From contig NZ_CP174509.1 in the NCBI RefSeq assembly GCF_045920555.1, positions 5,828,001 to 5,892,000 on the forward strand: a stretch of 64,000 bases of DNA, given 5' to 3'. The stretch is from Pseudalkalibacillus sp045920555 (lineage in GTDB: Bacteria > Bacillota > Bacilli > Bacillales > Fictibacillaceae). Positions 25,918-34,654 of this stretch are shown in pieces. How positions within the stretch are numbered: position 1 is the first letter of the stretch; each line of letters starts with the position of its first letter. The position numbers were made by a program, and so were the translations under genes. Below the pieces are notes generated by a model, which did no database searches, was not told the origin of the DNA, and saw nothing but the letters and a program-made list of their open reading frames with translations.

Positions 25918-26769
25918 CTAGTTGTACTCATAAAATCCTTTTCCGGTTTTCTTTCCTAGCCAGCCTGCTTTCACATATTTACGTAGCAATGGACATGGGC
26001 GATATTTGTCGTCTCCGAACCCTTCATGAAGCGTTTCCATAATATACAGGCACGTATCCAGGCCAATGAAGTCAGCAAGGGTCAACGGTCCCATTGGATG
26101 GTTCATACCAAGCTTCATCACTTCATCAATCGCTTCAGGCTCTGCTACTCCTTCAAATACTGTGTAAATCGCTTCGTTGATCATTGGCATCAGTACGCGG
26201 TTCGATACGAATCCAGGGAAGTCTTGTACTTCAACCGGTACTTTGTTGAGTGCTTTTGTCGTTTGTTCAATCGCTTTATACGTTTCATCAGTCGTTGCAA
26301 GCCCGCGGATGATTTCGACAAGCTTCATTACCGGCACCGGGTTCATGAAATGCATTCCGATCACTTTTCCTGCACGGTTGGTTGCTGCTGCAATTTCTGT
26401 AATCGGTAAAGATGATGTATTTGTCGCTAAAATCGCATGTTCAGGAGTGATTTCATCCAGATGCGAAAATAGTTTGCTTTTGATATCGATATTTTCCACG
26501 ACCGCTTCAACGACAAGATCCACATTCGAAGCGTTGTTCAAATCAGTGGAAGGTGTCAATCTGCCTAAAACTGCATCCACTTCTTCCCTCGTCATCCGCT
26601 CTTTTTCTACTTGGCGGTTCATGTTTTTCGTTATATAAGCCATTCCTTTTTCGACAATATCTGCTTTAAGATCATGTAAAGTGACGTTGAATTCAGCTTG
26701 AGCGAAAACCTGGGCGATTCCTGAACCCATCTGTCCTGCTCCAACTACCATTACATTTTTGATTTGCAT
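25918..26769 (-). CDS. hbd: 3-hydroxybutyryl-CoA dehydrogenase
   Basis: NAD(P)-dependent oxidation of 3-hydroxybutyryl-CoA to acetoacetyl-CoA. The 283-aa protein has the N-terminal dinucleotide fold with GAGQMG (10-15), the catalytic HFMNPVPVMKLVE with its histidine, and a C-terminal helical dimer domain (NRVLMPMINEAI, DTCLYIMETL). ATG 26769 has GAGGAGG. It is 16 bases from the thiolase stop and 27 from the next gene, so the three are one operon. Similar to B. subtilis MmgB. Confidence 0.94.
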   Translation of the reverse strand: MQIKNVMVVGAGQMGSGIAQVFAQAEFNVTLHDLKADIVEKGMAYITKNMNRQVEKERMTREEVDAVLGRLTPSTDLNNASNVDLVVEAVVENIDIKSKLFSHLDEITPEHAILATNTSSLPITEIAAATNRAGKVIGMHFMNPVPVMKLVEIIRGLATTDETYKAIEQTTKALNKVPVEVQDFPGFVSNRVLMPMINEAIYTVFEGVAEPEAIDEVMKLGMNHPMGPLTLADFIGLDTCLYIMETLHEGFGDDKYRPCPLLRKYVKAGWLGKKTGKGFYEYN

Positions 26770-26785
26770 ATGTGATCCTCCTCGT

Positions 26786-27973
26786 TTATTGCTTCTCTAC
26801 TTCGATCATTACTGCATCACCTTGGCCGCCGCCGCTGCAGATTGCTGCGATGCCAATACCACCGCCGCGACGTTTCAATTCGTGGATCAACGTGATGATG
26901 ATTCTTGCACCACTCGCCCCGATTGGATGTCCGAGTGCAACTGCACCGCCATTAACGTTCACTTTTTCCTCATCAAGCTCTGCGATTTGCGAGCTGACTA
27001 GTGCTACTGCGGCAAATGCTTCGTTTACTTCAAACAGGTCGATGTCACTTAGTGATTTACCTGTCTTCTTTAAAAGTTCGTTGATTACAACACCTGGAGT
27101 TTGCGGGAAGTTTTCAGGTTCCATAGCGATTGCAGTATGCCCGAGGATTGTCGCCATCACTTGCTTACCTTCTTTTTTCGCACGTTCTTCGGACATGAGG
27201 ACGAGTGCTCCTGCACCATCATTGACGCCAGGTGCGTTCCCTGCTGTGATCGATCCTTGCGGGTCAAACACCGGCTTCAGTTTTGCGAGTGTTTCTACTG
27301 TCGTATCTTTTCGCGGCGCCTCGTCATTTTCGACCACGACTGGGTCTCCTTTCCGCTGCGGCACTTCTACAGACGCGATTTCTTCTGATAATATTCCTTC
27401 TTCAATCGCTGCAACAGCGCGTTGATGGCTGCGGTTTGCCCACTCATCCTGTTTTTCTCTTGAAAGGCCAAATTCATTTGCGGTCGAGTTTCCGTAGTTC
27501 CCCATGTGGACGCCTTTAAAGGAACAGGTCAGACCGTCCGACACCATCGAATCGACGACCTTCGCATCGCCCATCCGCAAGCCCCATCGTGCTTTCGGCA
27601 TCATATACGGGGCATTGCTCATCGACTCCATACCGCCTGCTACGATTACTTCTTCATCACCTGCACGGATGATCTGGTCGGCTAAGGTTACACTTCGCAT
27701 ACCGGAAGCACATACTTTGTTGATCGTCTCCGTTTGGACTTCCCATGGGATGCCGGCATAGTTTGCCGCTTGTCTGGACGGGATTTGCCCTTGACCTGCC
27801 TGCAGGACGGATCCCATGATGACTTCATCGACATCTTCTGGTGAGATTCCTGCGCGGACAAGTGCTTCCTTGATCGCCGCTCCTCCTAGCTGTGAAGCAG
27901 TCAAAGAACTGAGTGCACCACCAAATTTTCCAAATGGCGTCCGAACTCCACTTACGATTACTGTCTTCCCCAT
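26786..27973 (-). CDS. Acetyl-CoA acetyltransferase (thiolase II)
   Basis: Condenses two acetyl-CoA or cleaves acetoacetyl-CoA. The 395-aa protein has the acylated cysteine Cys88 in NKVCASGMRS, the GHPIGASGAR histidine, and the second catalytic cysteine Cys379 in AICSGGGQGD. ATG 27973 follows GAGGAGGAG; the frame continues upstream through the 21-bp repeat array, which explains a spurious N-terminal extension. It begins the thl-hbd-acd group. In this context degradation of acetoacetyl-CoA is likely. Confidence 0.93.
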   Translation of the reverse strand: MGKTVIVSGVRTPFGKFGGALSSLTASQLGGAAIKEALVRAGISPEDVDEVIMGSVLQAGQGQIPSRQAANYAGIPWEVQTETINKVCASGMRSVTLADQIIRAGDEEVIVAGGMESMSNAPYMMPKARWGLRMGDAKVVDSMVSDGLTCSFKGVHMGNYGNSTANEFGLSREKQDEWANRSHQRAVAAIEEGILSEEIASVEVPQRKGDPVVVENDEAPRKDTTVETLAKLKPVFDPQGSITAGNAPGVNDGAGALVLMSEERAKKEGKQVMATILGHTAIAMEPENFPQTPGVVINELLKKTGKSLSDIDLFEVNEAFAAVALVSSQIAELDEEKVNVNGGAVALGHPIGASGARIIITLIHELKRRGGGIGIAAICSGGGQGDAVMIEVEKQ

Positions 27974-28020
27974 TTTTAACTCCTCCTCTATGAAAGTGAT
28001 CTTGGACATTATCAGTTTTC

Positions 28021-28125
28021 TTAACAAACACACAGATTTTTTTGACAAAATTCCAGATTTTCTTGACAAACAAACGAATTATTTTGTCAAAACTGTAGAT
28101 TTTTTTATAAAACCAACTTTATTTA
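28021..28125 (+). repeat. Tandem array B: five 21-bp units
   Basis: Five units start at 28021, 28042, 28063, 28084 and 28105. The head of each is TTRACAAA, TTGTCAAA or TTATAAAA, and most tails end AGATTTT. The period is exactly 21 with no indels. The array lies 48 bases upstream of the thiolase ATG, in its leader or promoter. Because 21 is divisible by three, the array encodes heptads in any frame (for example FVKKIWN, FVKKICV, FVKKTDN on the minus strand). Confidence 0.8.
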
Positions 28126-28175
28126 ATTCCAGGGGTCATGCTCCTTCGAGCGAACGCTCAATCGGAGCAGCGGCA

Positions 28176-28294
28176 TAGAAAGAGATCAGGAGATGTTTAG
28201 TGTCAGACACCTCCAACACGACATTTTGTTTCAAAACTCGATTTTCCCCAAAATGTCGCTAGGTACGGAGGGAGTCAGACACGTCTCTGATCTT
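28176..28294. repeat. Nested inverted repeat with GTGTCTGACAC arms
   Basis: Outer arms AGAAAGAGATCAG (28176) and CTGATCTTTTTCT (ending 28294), GTGTCAGACACC and GTCAGACACG inside them, and an inner pair CGACATTTTG / CAAAATGTCG. The whole can fold into one 119-base hairpin. It lies just past the fadF stop and may end its transcript. The core GTGTCTGACAC is related to the GTGCCTGGCAC palindromes at 5.3-5.75 kb and recurs at 56032. Confidence 0.6.
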
Positions 28295-28306
28295 TTTCTA
28301 TTACCG

Positions 28307-30445
28307 TCATTGTGCGATACGCTGCGCTTCATCTCCAAGAACGGATTTTTCTAAAATTTCCACCACGTCAAGTGTCTGGACGTTATCTTCCACTTCCTTC
28401 GCTTTTGTTCCATCACTCAACATCGTCAGACAGTAAGGACAGCCGCTTCCGATCATAGTCGGATTCACTTCAAGTGCTTGCTCTGTACGAGCGACATTGA
28501 CCCGGTGGCCAGCGTCCTCTTCCATCCACATCATGCCACCGCCAGCACCACAGCACATACCGTTTTGACGGTTGCGGTTCATTTCAACAACATTTACACC
28601 CGGAATCGCTTTCAAAATGTCACGCGGCGGTTCATAAACCTCGTTGTAACGGCCGAGGTAGCAAGAATCATGGTACGTAATCGTTTCATTCACTTCATGC
28701 GTCGGCTTCAAGCGTCCTTCACGGATCCATTCTGCCAACAGCTCTGTATGGTGATAGACTTCTACGCCTTCTTGGCCGAAATCAGGATATTCATTTTTAA
28801 ATGTGTTATAAGCATGCGGGTCGATCGTGATGATTTTCTTTACATTATGCTTATTGAACAGCTCGATATTTTTTGTTGCGATCTCCTGGAACAAGAACTC
28901 GTTACCGATACGGCGCGGTGTGTCACCAGAGTTTTTCTCCTTATTACCGAGAATCGCGAACTTGATGCCAGCGGAGTTCATCATACGTGCGAGTGACAAT
29001 GCGATTTTTTGGCTGCGGTTGTCGTAAGAGCCCATTGAGCTTACCCAGAAGAGGTACTCAAACTCTTCACCCGCTTTTTCCACTTCTTTTACAGTAGGGA
29101 TATGGACATCATCATGTCCTTCTCGCCAGTCTTCACGCTCTTTACGGCTGAGTCCCCAAGGGTTCCCTTGGCGCTCTATGTTCTGGATCGCACGCTGGCC
29201 ATCCGCATCCATCTTTCCTTCCGTCAATACGAGGTACCGTCGCATGTCGATAATCTTATCGACGTGCTCATTCATAACTGGACATTGGTCTTCACAGTTA
29301 CGGCATGTCGTACAAGCCCAAATCTCCTCTTCGGTAATGACATCCCCGATCAAATCGATGGTATATTCGAATCCACGGCTACCTTCCTCAACTGCTGCGG
29401 CTGTTTCTTGGCTTCCTTTCCCTTGCGCGGCAATCGCCAGCTGGTTTCCTGTCGTATTGTTGAACGCGAAAGCAGGGACCCACGGTGTGCGTGATGTGAT
29501 TGCTGCACCTTTTTCAGTCAAATGATCTCGGATTTTGATGATCAGATCCATCGGTGAAAGCATTTTTCCGGTACCAGTCGCTGGACAAACATTTGTACAA
29601 CGTCCACATTCGACACATGCATACAAGTCGACGAGCTGTTTCTGATTGAATTCCTCTACTTTACCGACACCGAAAGTCTCTTGCGATTCATCCTCAAAAT
29701 CAATAGGCGCCAGTCTTCCAACTTTATGTGTACGACCAAGGAATACATTTACCGGCCCTGCGATCAAGTGGGCGTGTTTCGATTGTGGTACGTAAACAAG
29801 GAATGTCAGCAAGATCAGTAAGTGGACCCACCATGCGACATAGAATAAAACGATTGATCCAGTTTCTCCAACCCATCCGAACAAAAAGGCGATGGCACTT
29901 GCAACGGGTGCTGTCCAACTTAATTCGAGGTCATGCCAGATAATTTCCATTCCATTCCCGAACAGGACGGAAAGCATCAAACCTCCGATGAACAATAGGA
30001 CCAGTCCAGCTTTAAAGCCACGTTTCAATCGGACGAGCTTCTCAATATAACGACGGTAGAATGCCCAGATCACTGCAACCAGGATCATCAACGTTACAAT
30101 CTCCTGGAACAGAGTGAACGCTGGATAAACTGGACCGAACGGCAGGTGGGATTCTGGTTTCAAACCTTTCCAGATCATATCGATGGCACCGAATTGTACC
30201 ATGATGAATCCATAGAACATCATGACATGGATAATGCCGCTCTTCTTATCCTTCAATAATTTCTTTTGCCCGAATACATTCACTAAAATCGATTGAAGCC
30301 GCTCTTTCATCGTATGGTCAAATTCAGCTTTCTTCCCCAGCTTGATGTACTCAAACCGAGTTTTCACAACATAAGCGAACAAAAATACTCCGTAAGCGGT
30401 TACAATAAGAAATGCAAGCCAGTTGATGATCAATAATGTGTTCAT
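28307..30445 (-). CDS. fadF: FadF-type membrane iron-sulfur oxidoreductase
   Basis: A 712-aa protein with about five or six N-terminal membrane helices (to about 225), two 4Fe-4S clusters (CVECGRCTNVC at 277-287; CTTCRNCEDQC at 378-388) and two C-terminal CCG cysteine-rich domains (CYLGRYN, MCCGAGGG, GCPYC). It corresponds to B. subtilis FadF (YwjF), located between acdA and ywjE. It is thought to move electrons from acyl-CoA dehydrogenases or ETF to the quinone pool. ATG 30445 has AAGGGGG. A FadR-like operator and an extended -10 promoter precede it. Confidence 0.92.
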   Translation of the reverse strand: MNTLLIINWLAFLIVTAYGVFLFAYVVKTRFEYIKLGKKAEFDHTMKERLQSILVNVFGQKKLLKDKKSGIIHVMMFYGFIMVQFGAIDMIWKGLKPESHLPFGPVYPAFTLFQEIVTLMILVAVIWAFYRRYIEKLVRLKRGFKAGLVLLFIGGLMLSVLFGNGMEIIWHDLELSWTAPVASAIAFLFGWVGETGSIVLFYVAWWVHLLILLTFLVYVPQSKHAHLIAGPVNVFLGRTHKVGRLAPIDFEDESQETFGVGKVEEFNQKQLVDLYACVECGRCTNVCPATGTGKMLSPMDLIIKIRDHLTEKGAAITSRTPWVPAFAFNNTTGNQLAIAAQGKGSQETAAAVEEGSRGFEYTIDLIGDVITEEEIWACTTCRNCEDQCPVMNEHVDKIIDMRRYLVLTEGKMDADGQRAIQNIERQGNPWGLSRKEREDWREGHDDVHIPTVKEVEKAGEEFEYLFWVSSMGSYDNRSQKIALSLARMMNSAGIKFAILGNKEKNSGDTPRRIGNEFLFQEIATKNIELFNKHNVKKIITIDPHAYNTFKNEYPDFGQEGVEVYHHTELLAEWIREGRLKPTHEVNETITYHDSCYLGRYNEVYEPPRDILKAIPGVNVVEMNRNRQNGMCCGAGGGMMWMEEDAGHRVNVARTEQALEVNPTMIGSGCPYCLTMLSDGTKAKEVEDNVQTLDVVEILEKSVLGDEAQRIAQ

Positions 30446-30539
30446 TATTTCTCAGCCCCCTTCAGTTTCTCGTGTGGTTAAAATGGCAAAAAAGTTTTAT
30501 TAGGACAGCAATTCAGAATGAAACTAATTTTCTGACATC

Positions 30540-30578
30540 ATTATAGCATAAATTTGAATGAATGAGCATTCAGTCAAC
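30540..30578 (-). promoter_or_regulatory. fadF promoter with FadR-type operator
   Basis: Plus-strand TGAATGAATGAGCATTCA at 30555-30572 matches 16 of 18 positions of the B. subtilis FadR operator consensus as I recall it (TGAATGAMTANTCATTCA). On the minus strand TGCTATAAT at 30540-30548 is an extended -10, and the operator covers the -35 region. FadR would repress here until long-chain acyl-CoA releases it. The fadR gene itself is not in the window. Confidence 0.65.
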
Positions 30579-30623
30579 AAATTTTTCTGAAAAAAATTCA
30601 CCGAAAATGAAGGATCTATTGTA

Positions 30624-30938
30624 TTTCGCGAAATCCACTCCCTTTCCGCGGGGGATCCGCATGCCTCCTCACTTGCACATGGATTTCCACACAAAAATGA
30701 AATCATTTTCGTGTCTGCGATGAGAATTCTTAGAAGCTTTCCTTATGCTGGCTTCGACGTTCACCACAAGACCACGGACTTAAATTCCATCCTTGTAGTT
30801 TTGCGCCGAGTAATCGCAGGCGCAGGACGTGGTGGTATTTAGTCGAAGTTCATTATGTTAGTCGAAGATCCTTTAATAGCGCGGGGGGACTCGCCTGGGC
30901 TCGCTTTTCCCGCTGAAGTGTCGCAAATTGGCGCTTCA
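30624..30938 (+). repeat. Long intergenic repeat, copy 2 (right flank of the catabolic cluster)
   Basis: A 315-bp element in the same orientation as 17693-18050, with a 94-bp identical core (30689-30782), the CGCGAAATCCACTCCCTTTC left end, and the GGCTCGCTTTTCCCGC right end. Together with the promoter it fills the 30446-31046 gap. Confidence 0.7.
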
Positions 30939-31046
30939 AAGCATTCAAAACAATAGCTTAATTAAGACTTCGCGTTTTTTTATAGGGAAGGCATCAATTG
31001 GGAATAGTAAGAGCACAAATCGTTTGTAATTCGAGGTGTGCTGAAA

Positions 31047-32237
31047 ATGTTCATGACTATCGTTGTTATTATCGCTTTGATTGTCCTTTGGGCTTCTACC
31101 GACTTTTATTTCGGATGGAAAAAACATTCAAAAGAAGCGAATCAGCTCTACCTCCCTCCTGAACGCGGAAATGCCGAATTGATTTCTGAAGGCGTCTCTT
31201 TTTTTTCAAGCTTGTTTTCTGATTTAAAAGAAGCGAAATCATTCATTTACGTACAGTTTTATATCATCCGTAACGATCCTCTCGGCCAGGAATTGTTTCA
31301 GATATTGAAAAAGAAAGCATCGGAAGATATTGATGTATATCTAGCATTCGATGCAATCGGGAGTTATCAGCTTCCTAAAAAGTCAATTGAAAGCTTGAAG
31401 GCTAGCGGGATACGAATTTTACAGGCCGAATCCCCTCGTCTTCCTTATCTTTTCTACACGTTCAACCGACGGAACCACCGCAAAATTACCGTAGTCGATG
31501 GGAAGGTTGCTTATGTCGGAGGCTTCAATGTCGGGGAAGAATATATCGGAAAAGACCCGAAGTTAGGCCATTGGCGTGACTACCATTTAAGATTGACCGG
31601 GAAGGTTGTCGAGCAATTTGTAAAATTGATCCAATGGGATTGGAAGAAGTCTAAAAAGGAAGAGCTGAAAATCAAAACCCTACCCTCCGAAGATACTGGT
31701 GACGAAAATTTTGCATTGTTAGCAACGAACGGTGAACATATGGATCAGTTCTTTTTAAAAAAGATTGAGGAAGCGAAGAAATCCATTTTCATCGGTTCAC
31801 CTTATTTCATACCTGGCAAAAGATTCGTCAAGGCATTGAAACAAGCAAGTCAGAATGGGATCCGGGTAACGATTCTGATTCCGATGAGGTCTGATCATCC
31901 TCTTGTTAAAGAAGCAGCGATCCCTTATGTACTCCCCCTCCTTGCAGCAGGGGTTGAGGTATATCGTTACTACCCAGGGTTCTATCATTCCAAAGTATTC
32001 ATGATTGATCGTAAGTTCTGTGATATCGGAACGGCGAATTTTGATAAACGGAGCTTTTATTTGAATAACGAGATAAATTGTTTGTTCACTTCCACCACTC
32101 TCATACAAGAGATTGAGAAAGTATTGGAGTTTGATCTCCAGCAATCGGAGCGGCTGACGCTACCAGATTTGCGTAACCGCTCAATTTTAGAAAGAGGAAA
32201 AGGACTTGTAGCCCTTTCAATTTCCCGCTTCCTTTAA
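31047..32237 (+). CDS. clsB: Cardiolipin synthase, phospholipase D family (YwjE/ClsB-like)
   Basis: Joins phosphatidylglycerol molecules to cardiolipin at the membrane. The 396-aa protein has one N-terminal membrane anchor (to about 22) and two HKD motifs: His144, Lys146, Asp151 in HRKITVVDGK and His314, Lys316, Asp321 in HSKVFMIDRK. It has one fewer N-terminal helix than ClsA and matches B. subtilis YwjE in length and location. ATG 31047 follows GAGGTG with eight bases of spacing; an upstream GTG overlaps that site. Confidence 0.9.
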   Translation: MFMTIVVIIALIVLWASTDFYFGWKKHSKEANQLYLPPERGNAELISEGVSFFSSLFSDLKEAKSFIYVQFYIIRNDPLGQELFQILKKKASEDIDVYLAFDAIGSYQLPKKSIESLKASGIRILQAESPRLPYLFYTFNRRNHRKITVVDGKVAYVGGFNVGEEYIGKDPKLGHWRDYHLRLTGKVVEQFVKLIQWDWKKSKKEELKIKTLPSEDTGDENFALLATNGEHMDQFFLKKIEEAKKSIFIGSPYFIPGKRFVKALKQASQNGIRVTILIPMRSDHPLVKEAAIPYVLPLLAAGVEVYRYYPGFYHSKVFMIDRKFCDIGTANFDKRSFYLNNEINCLFTSTTLIQEIEKVLEFDLQQSERLTLPDLRNRSILERGKGLVALSISRFL

Positions 32238-32279
32238 AAGGTTCAGGAGTTATTGTCAAATACTTTTTTTATAGTGAGA

Positions 32280-32303
32280 GAAATCAACATTAACCTTTAA
32301 CAA
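32280..32303 (+). repeat. 24-bp dispersed repeat, copy 2
   Basis: Identical to 8517-8540 except one base. It lies just upstream of the ZIP transporter gene. Confidence 0.5.
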
Positions 32304-32335
32304 AGCCTAGAAGAAAATATAAAGGATGAGGAGTA

Positions 32336-33064
32336 ATGTGGTTTGCATTAGCCGTAGGAGCAATTGCTGGATCTTCTGTTTTCCTTGGTGCCTTGACCGG
32401 TATCAAATTCAATTTTCGTGAAAAGAATATTGCGATGATTATGGCTTTTGGTGCCGGAATCCTGCTTGGCGCAGCGGCGTTCGAACTATTGTCAGAGTCA
32501 GTTGAAAGAGGTGGAATCTTTGCAACGACGATCGGTTTTTTATGCGGGAGCATCGTGTTCACCAGTTTCAACTTCTATCTTTATAAAAAGGGCGGACACA
32601 AGCGTAAGAGCTCAGACCGCAACCCGCCGGATCATTCTGGATTGGCGATTTTCTTCGGCACATTGCTTGATGCGATTCCAGAATCAATCATCATCGGGGT
32701 CAATATTCTGCAAGAAGGCACAATCGGCTGGTTATTTTTCATCGCCGTTTTCATCAGTAACTTTCCAGAAGGGCTTTCAAGTTCGATCGGGTTAAAAAAG
32801 AACGGTTACTCACACACGAAAATTCTCAGTATGTGGGCAACCGTATTTGTGTTGACAGGATTAAGTGCTCTTTCCGGCTATTCATTGCTTGAGGATACGC
32901 GACCCGAAACCATTTCGATCATCAATGCCTTTGCAGCAGGAGGAATTACCGCGATGGTCGTTGATACGATGGTCCCCGAGGCATTCAAGAAAGGCGGGCC
33001 GCTCGTCGGATTCATCGCATCACTCGGCCTGCTCCTATCACTCGTCCTGACTCAGTTTCAGTGA
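32336..33064 (+). CDS. ZIP family metal transporter
   Basis: A 242-aa membrane protein with seven to eight helices. Helix 1 starts almost at the N-terminus, a short charged cytoplasmic loop follows (KKGGHKRKSSDRNP), and the metal-path signatures of the family are visible: GTLLDAIPESIIIG, SNFPEGLSSS and the MVDTMVPEAF-like end (VVDTMVPEAF). ZIP proteins import zinc, iron or manganese. The start ATG is close to GAGGAG (three bases), but a second G-rich stretch a little upstream can serve. No metal-regulator box was seen. Confidence 0.85.
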   Translation: MWFALAVGAIAGSSVFLGALTGIKFNFREKNIAMIMAFGAGILLGAAAFELLSESVERGGIFATTIGFLCGSIVFTSFNFYLYKKGGHKRKSSDRNPPDHSGLAIFFGTLLDAIPESIIIGVNILQEGTIGWLFFIAVFISNFPEGLSSSIGLKKNGYSHTKILSMWATVFVLTGLSALSGYSLLEDTRPETISIINAFAAGGITAMVVDTMVPEAFKKGGPLVGFIASLGLLLSLVLTQFQ

Positions 33065-33065
33065 T

Positions 33066-33536
33066 TCAGGCGGAAACTTTCGTGTTCTGCAACACATACT
33101 TCGGCACAGTGTTCTTCACTACGACTGTATTAGCGATGACATCGTGGAGGGTTTTCCTATCAGGGCGTATCATCATCATTCCAACACTGACGAGGAAGAG
33201 AACGCCGAATGAAATCAAGTAAAAGAAAGGTACGATCCCATAACGGAAGAACATGCATAATACACCAGGGTCCGTACCACTACGCATTTCAATCCGAATT
33301 CCAGCCATCCATTTTCCGATCGTATATCCCCCTGTCAGGACCGGGATGATCAACCAATAAAATACTTCAATCGCAATCGTGATCCAGTCTCCCATCCAAT
33401 TTCCGATTATAAGGTAACTGATTACGCTTAAAGGGACCGTCACAACAACAAGATCTACAATCATAGCAAGGGCGCGCTGCCATACAGTGGCGTAAACTTG
33501 AACACTGGGACGCCGCTGCTTCTTCATTTCGTCCAT
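33066..33536 (-). CDS. RDD family membrane protein
   Basis: A 156-aa protein with an N-terminal cytoplasmic segment, the family signature RALAMIVDLVVV (Arg, Asp), four predicted membrane helices and a C-terminal RPDRKTLHDVIANTVVV. RDD proteins are of unclear function; some act as Na+/H+ antiporters. ATG 33536 has GAGGAGG. It converges with the ZIP gene with one base between their stops. Confidence 0.85.
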   Translation of the reverse strand: MDEMKKQRRPSVQVYATVWQRALAMIVDLVVVTVPLSVISYLIIGNWMGDWITIAIEVFYWLIIPVLTGGYTIGKWMAGIRIEMRSGTDPGVLCMFFRYGIVPFFYLISFGVLFLVSVGMMMIRPDRKTLHDVIANTVVVKNTVPKYVLQNTKVSA

Positions 33537-33604
33537 CCGTTTCTCCTCCTCAAACTACAGCTTGTAAGACTACTGTATGCGATAGACTATGCAGATATAT
33601 ATCC

Positions 33605-34369
33605 TCATTGTATTTTCGTATTGATGAATTCATCGACTAAAGGGTTGAAGACATTCCACTTACGGATCGGCACTTCATGAAAGGCATTAGAAACGACTGC
33701 AATGTATGGTTGCTCTAAATGTTGCTTGTATACTTTTTCAAAATTTTTGATGTGCACGACGCGATCCCCGTATATGACGAGAGTCGGAACTGTGATCCGT
33801 GATAATTGGTTCAGGCAGGAATACGTGTAAGAGGCTTGATAGAAGTCGTAACAGTTTCTAAGATTTGTCTTACTCACAGTTTTCAACAGGATCGCTCGTT
33901 CTTCCTTCTTTTTCCCATGACTTGTCACTAGAATTGTCTTAAGGAGATCAGGGGAATATTGCAAAAGGGCCATCCCGGCTAAAAACTCTGCTTTCAAGAG
34001 GGGGGCAACGTACGGAAAGCCACCGCTTAAAATAAGGCCGAGGCAGCGCTCCGGGTAAGTGATCGCGAAATGCTGCACAATCGATCCTCCTGCTGAGTAT
34101 CCGCAAATGACCGCCTTTTCCACTTGTAATACATCAAGCAATTGGCGCAATTCTTCTGTCAGACTTACTATCGTGACTTGATCAGGGCTCGGATCACTGA
34201 ATCCGTGTCCACACATATCATAGGTGATGATCCGATAGGTTGAGCTTAAGTGATGTTGATGCATGAAGACACTTTTCCCAAGTCCCGGGGGATGAAGGAA
34301 AACGATCGGGATTCCTTCTCCCCTATCCTCCACGCTTAAATTCCTGCCAAAAACAGATCGAGCAGACAT
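33605..34369 (-). CDS. Alpha/beta hydrolase
   Basis: A 254-aa alpha/beta-hydrolase with oxyanion-region HPPGLGKS, the conserved YDMCGHGFSDPS loop, nucleophile elbow GYSAGGS, and the acid/His in VIYGDRV and NAFHEVPI. The substrate cannot be read from sequence; such proteins include esterases and peroxidases. ATG 34369 has AAAGGGG. It overlaps no neighbour but starts within 20 bases of the XapX gene stop, so they may share a transcript. Confidence 0.85.
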   Translation of the reverse strand: MSARSVFGRNLSVEDRGEGIPIVFLHPPGLGKSVFMHQHHLSSTYRIITYDMCGHGFSDPSPDQVTIVSLTEELRQLLDVLQVEKAVICGYSAGGSIVQHFAITYPERCLGLILSGGFPYVAPLLKAEFLAGMALLQYSPDLLKTILVTSHGKKKEERAILLKTVSKTNLRNCYDFYQASYTYSCLNQLSRITVPTLVIYGDRVVHIKNFEKVYKQHLEQPYIAVVSNAFHEVPIRKWNVFNPLVDEFINTKIQ

Positions 34370-34385
34370 GTCGAATGCCCCTTTC

Positions 34386-34556
34386 CTATCTTAATAAGAG
34401 AGGCATTACCGTGATGACGAATTTATAGCCCAGGTAGATTCCGACTATCCCTAAGATCCCTGCAAATGCTGGCGGGGCGGGGATCGGAAGCTTGAATGCG
34501 GCAAAGACCAGCCCGACGATGAAACCGCAGAAAAGTGATAATAAGGCAATTTTCAT
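34386..34556 (-). CDS. XapX domain small membrane protein
   Basis: A 56-aa protein with two membrane helices separated by the typical LPIPAPPAFAGILGI segment of the XapX/DUF1427 family. ATG 34556 follows GGAGG with a spacing of nine. The function of the family is unknown. Confidence 0.8.
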   Translation of the reverse strand: MKIALLSLFCGFIVGLVFAAFKLPIPAPPAFAGILGIVGIYLGYKFVITVMPLLLR

Positions 34557-34598
34557 AAAAAGAAACCTCCAGTCGTTCATTCCGATCTGATGTCTATA

Positions 34599-34641
34599 AT
34601 AAAAAAAATGCTCTCTGCTAGTTAGTATGACAGAGAGCATT
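34599..34641 (-). terminator. Terminator of argS
   Basis: Minus strand AATGCTCTCTG-(13 nt)-CAGAGAGCATT then eight Ts, 14 bases past the argS stop. It separates argS from the XapX and hydrolase genes. Confidence 0.93.
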
Positions 34642-34654
34642 CCGAAATATGTCT

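Noticed and set aside
27825..28178. Frames with FVKK or FLDK heptads around array B
   Set aside because: Translation of a 21-bp tandem repeat; the real gene is the thiolase starting at 27973.
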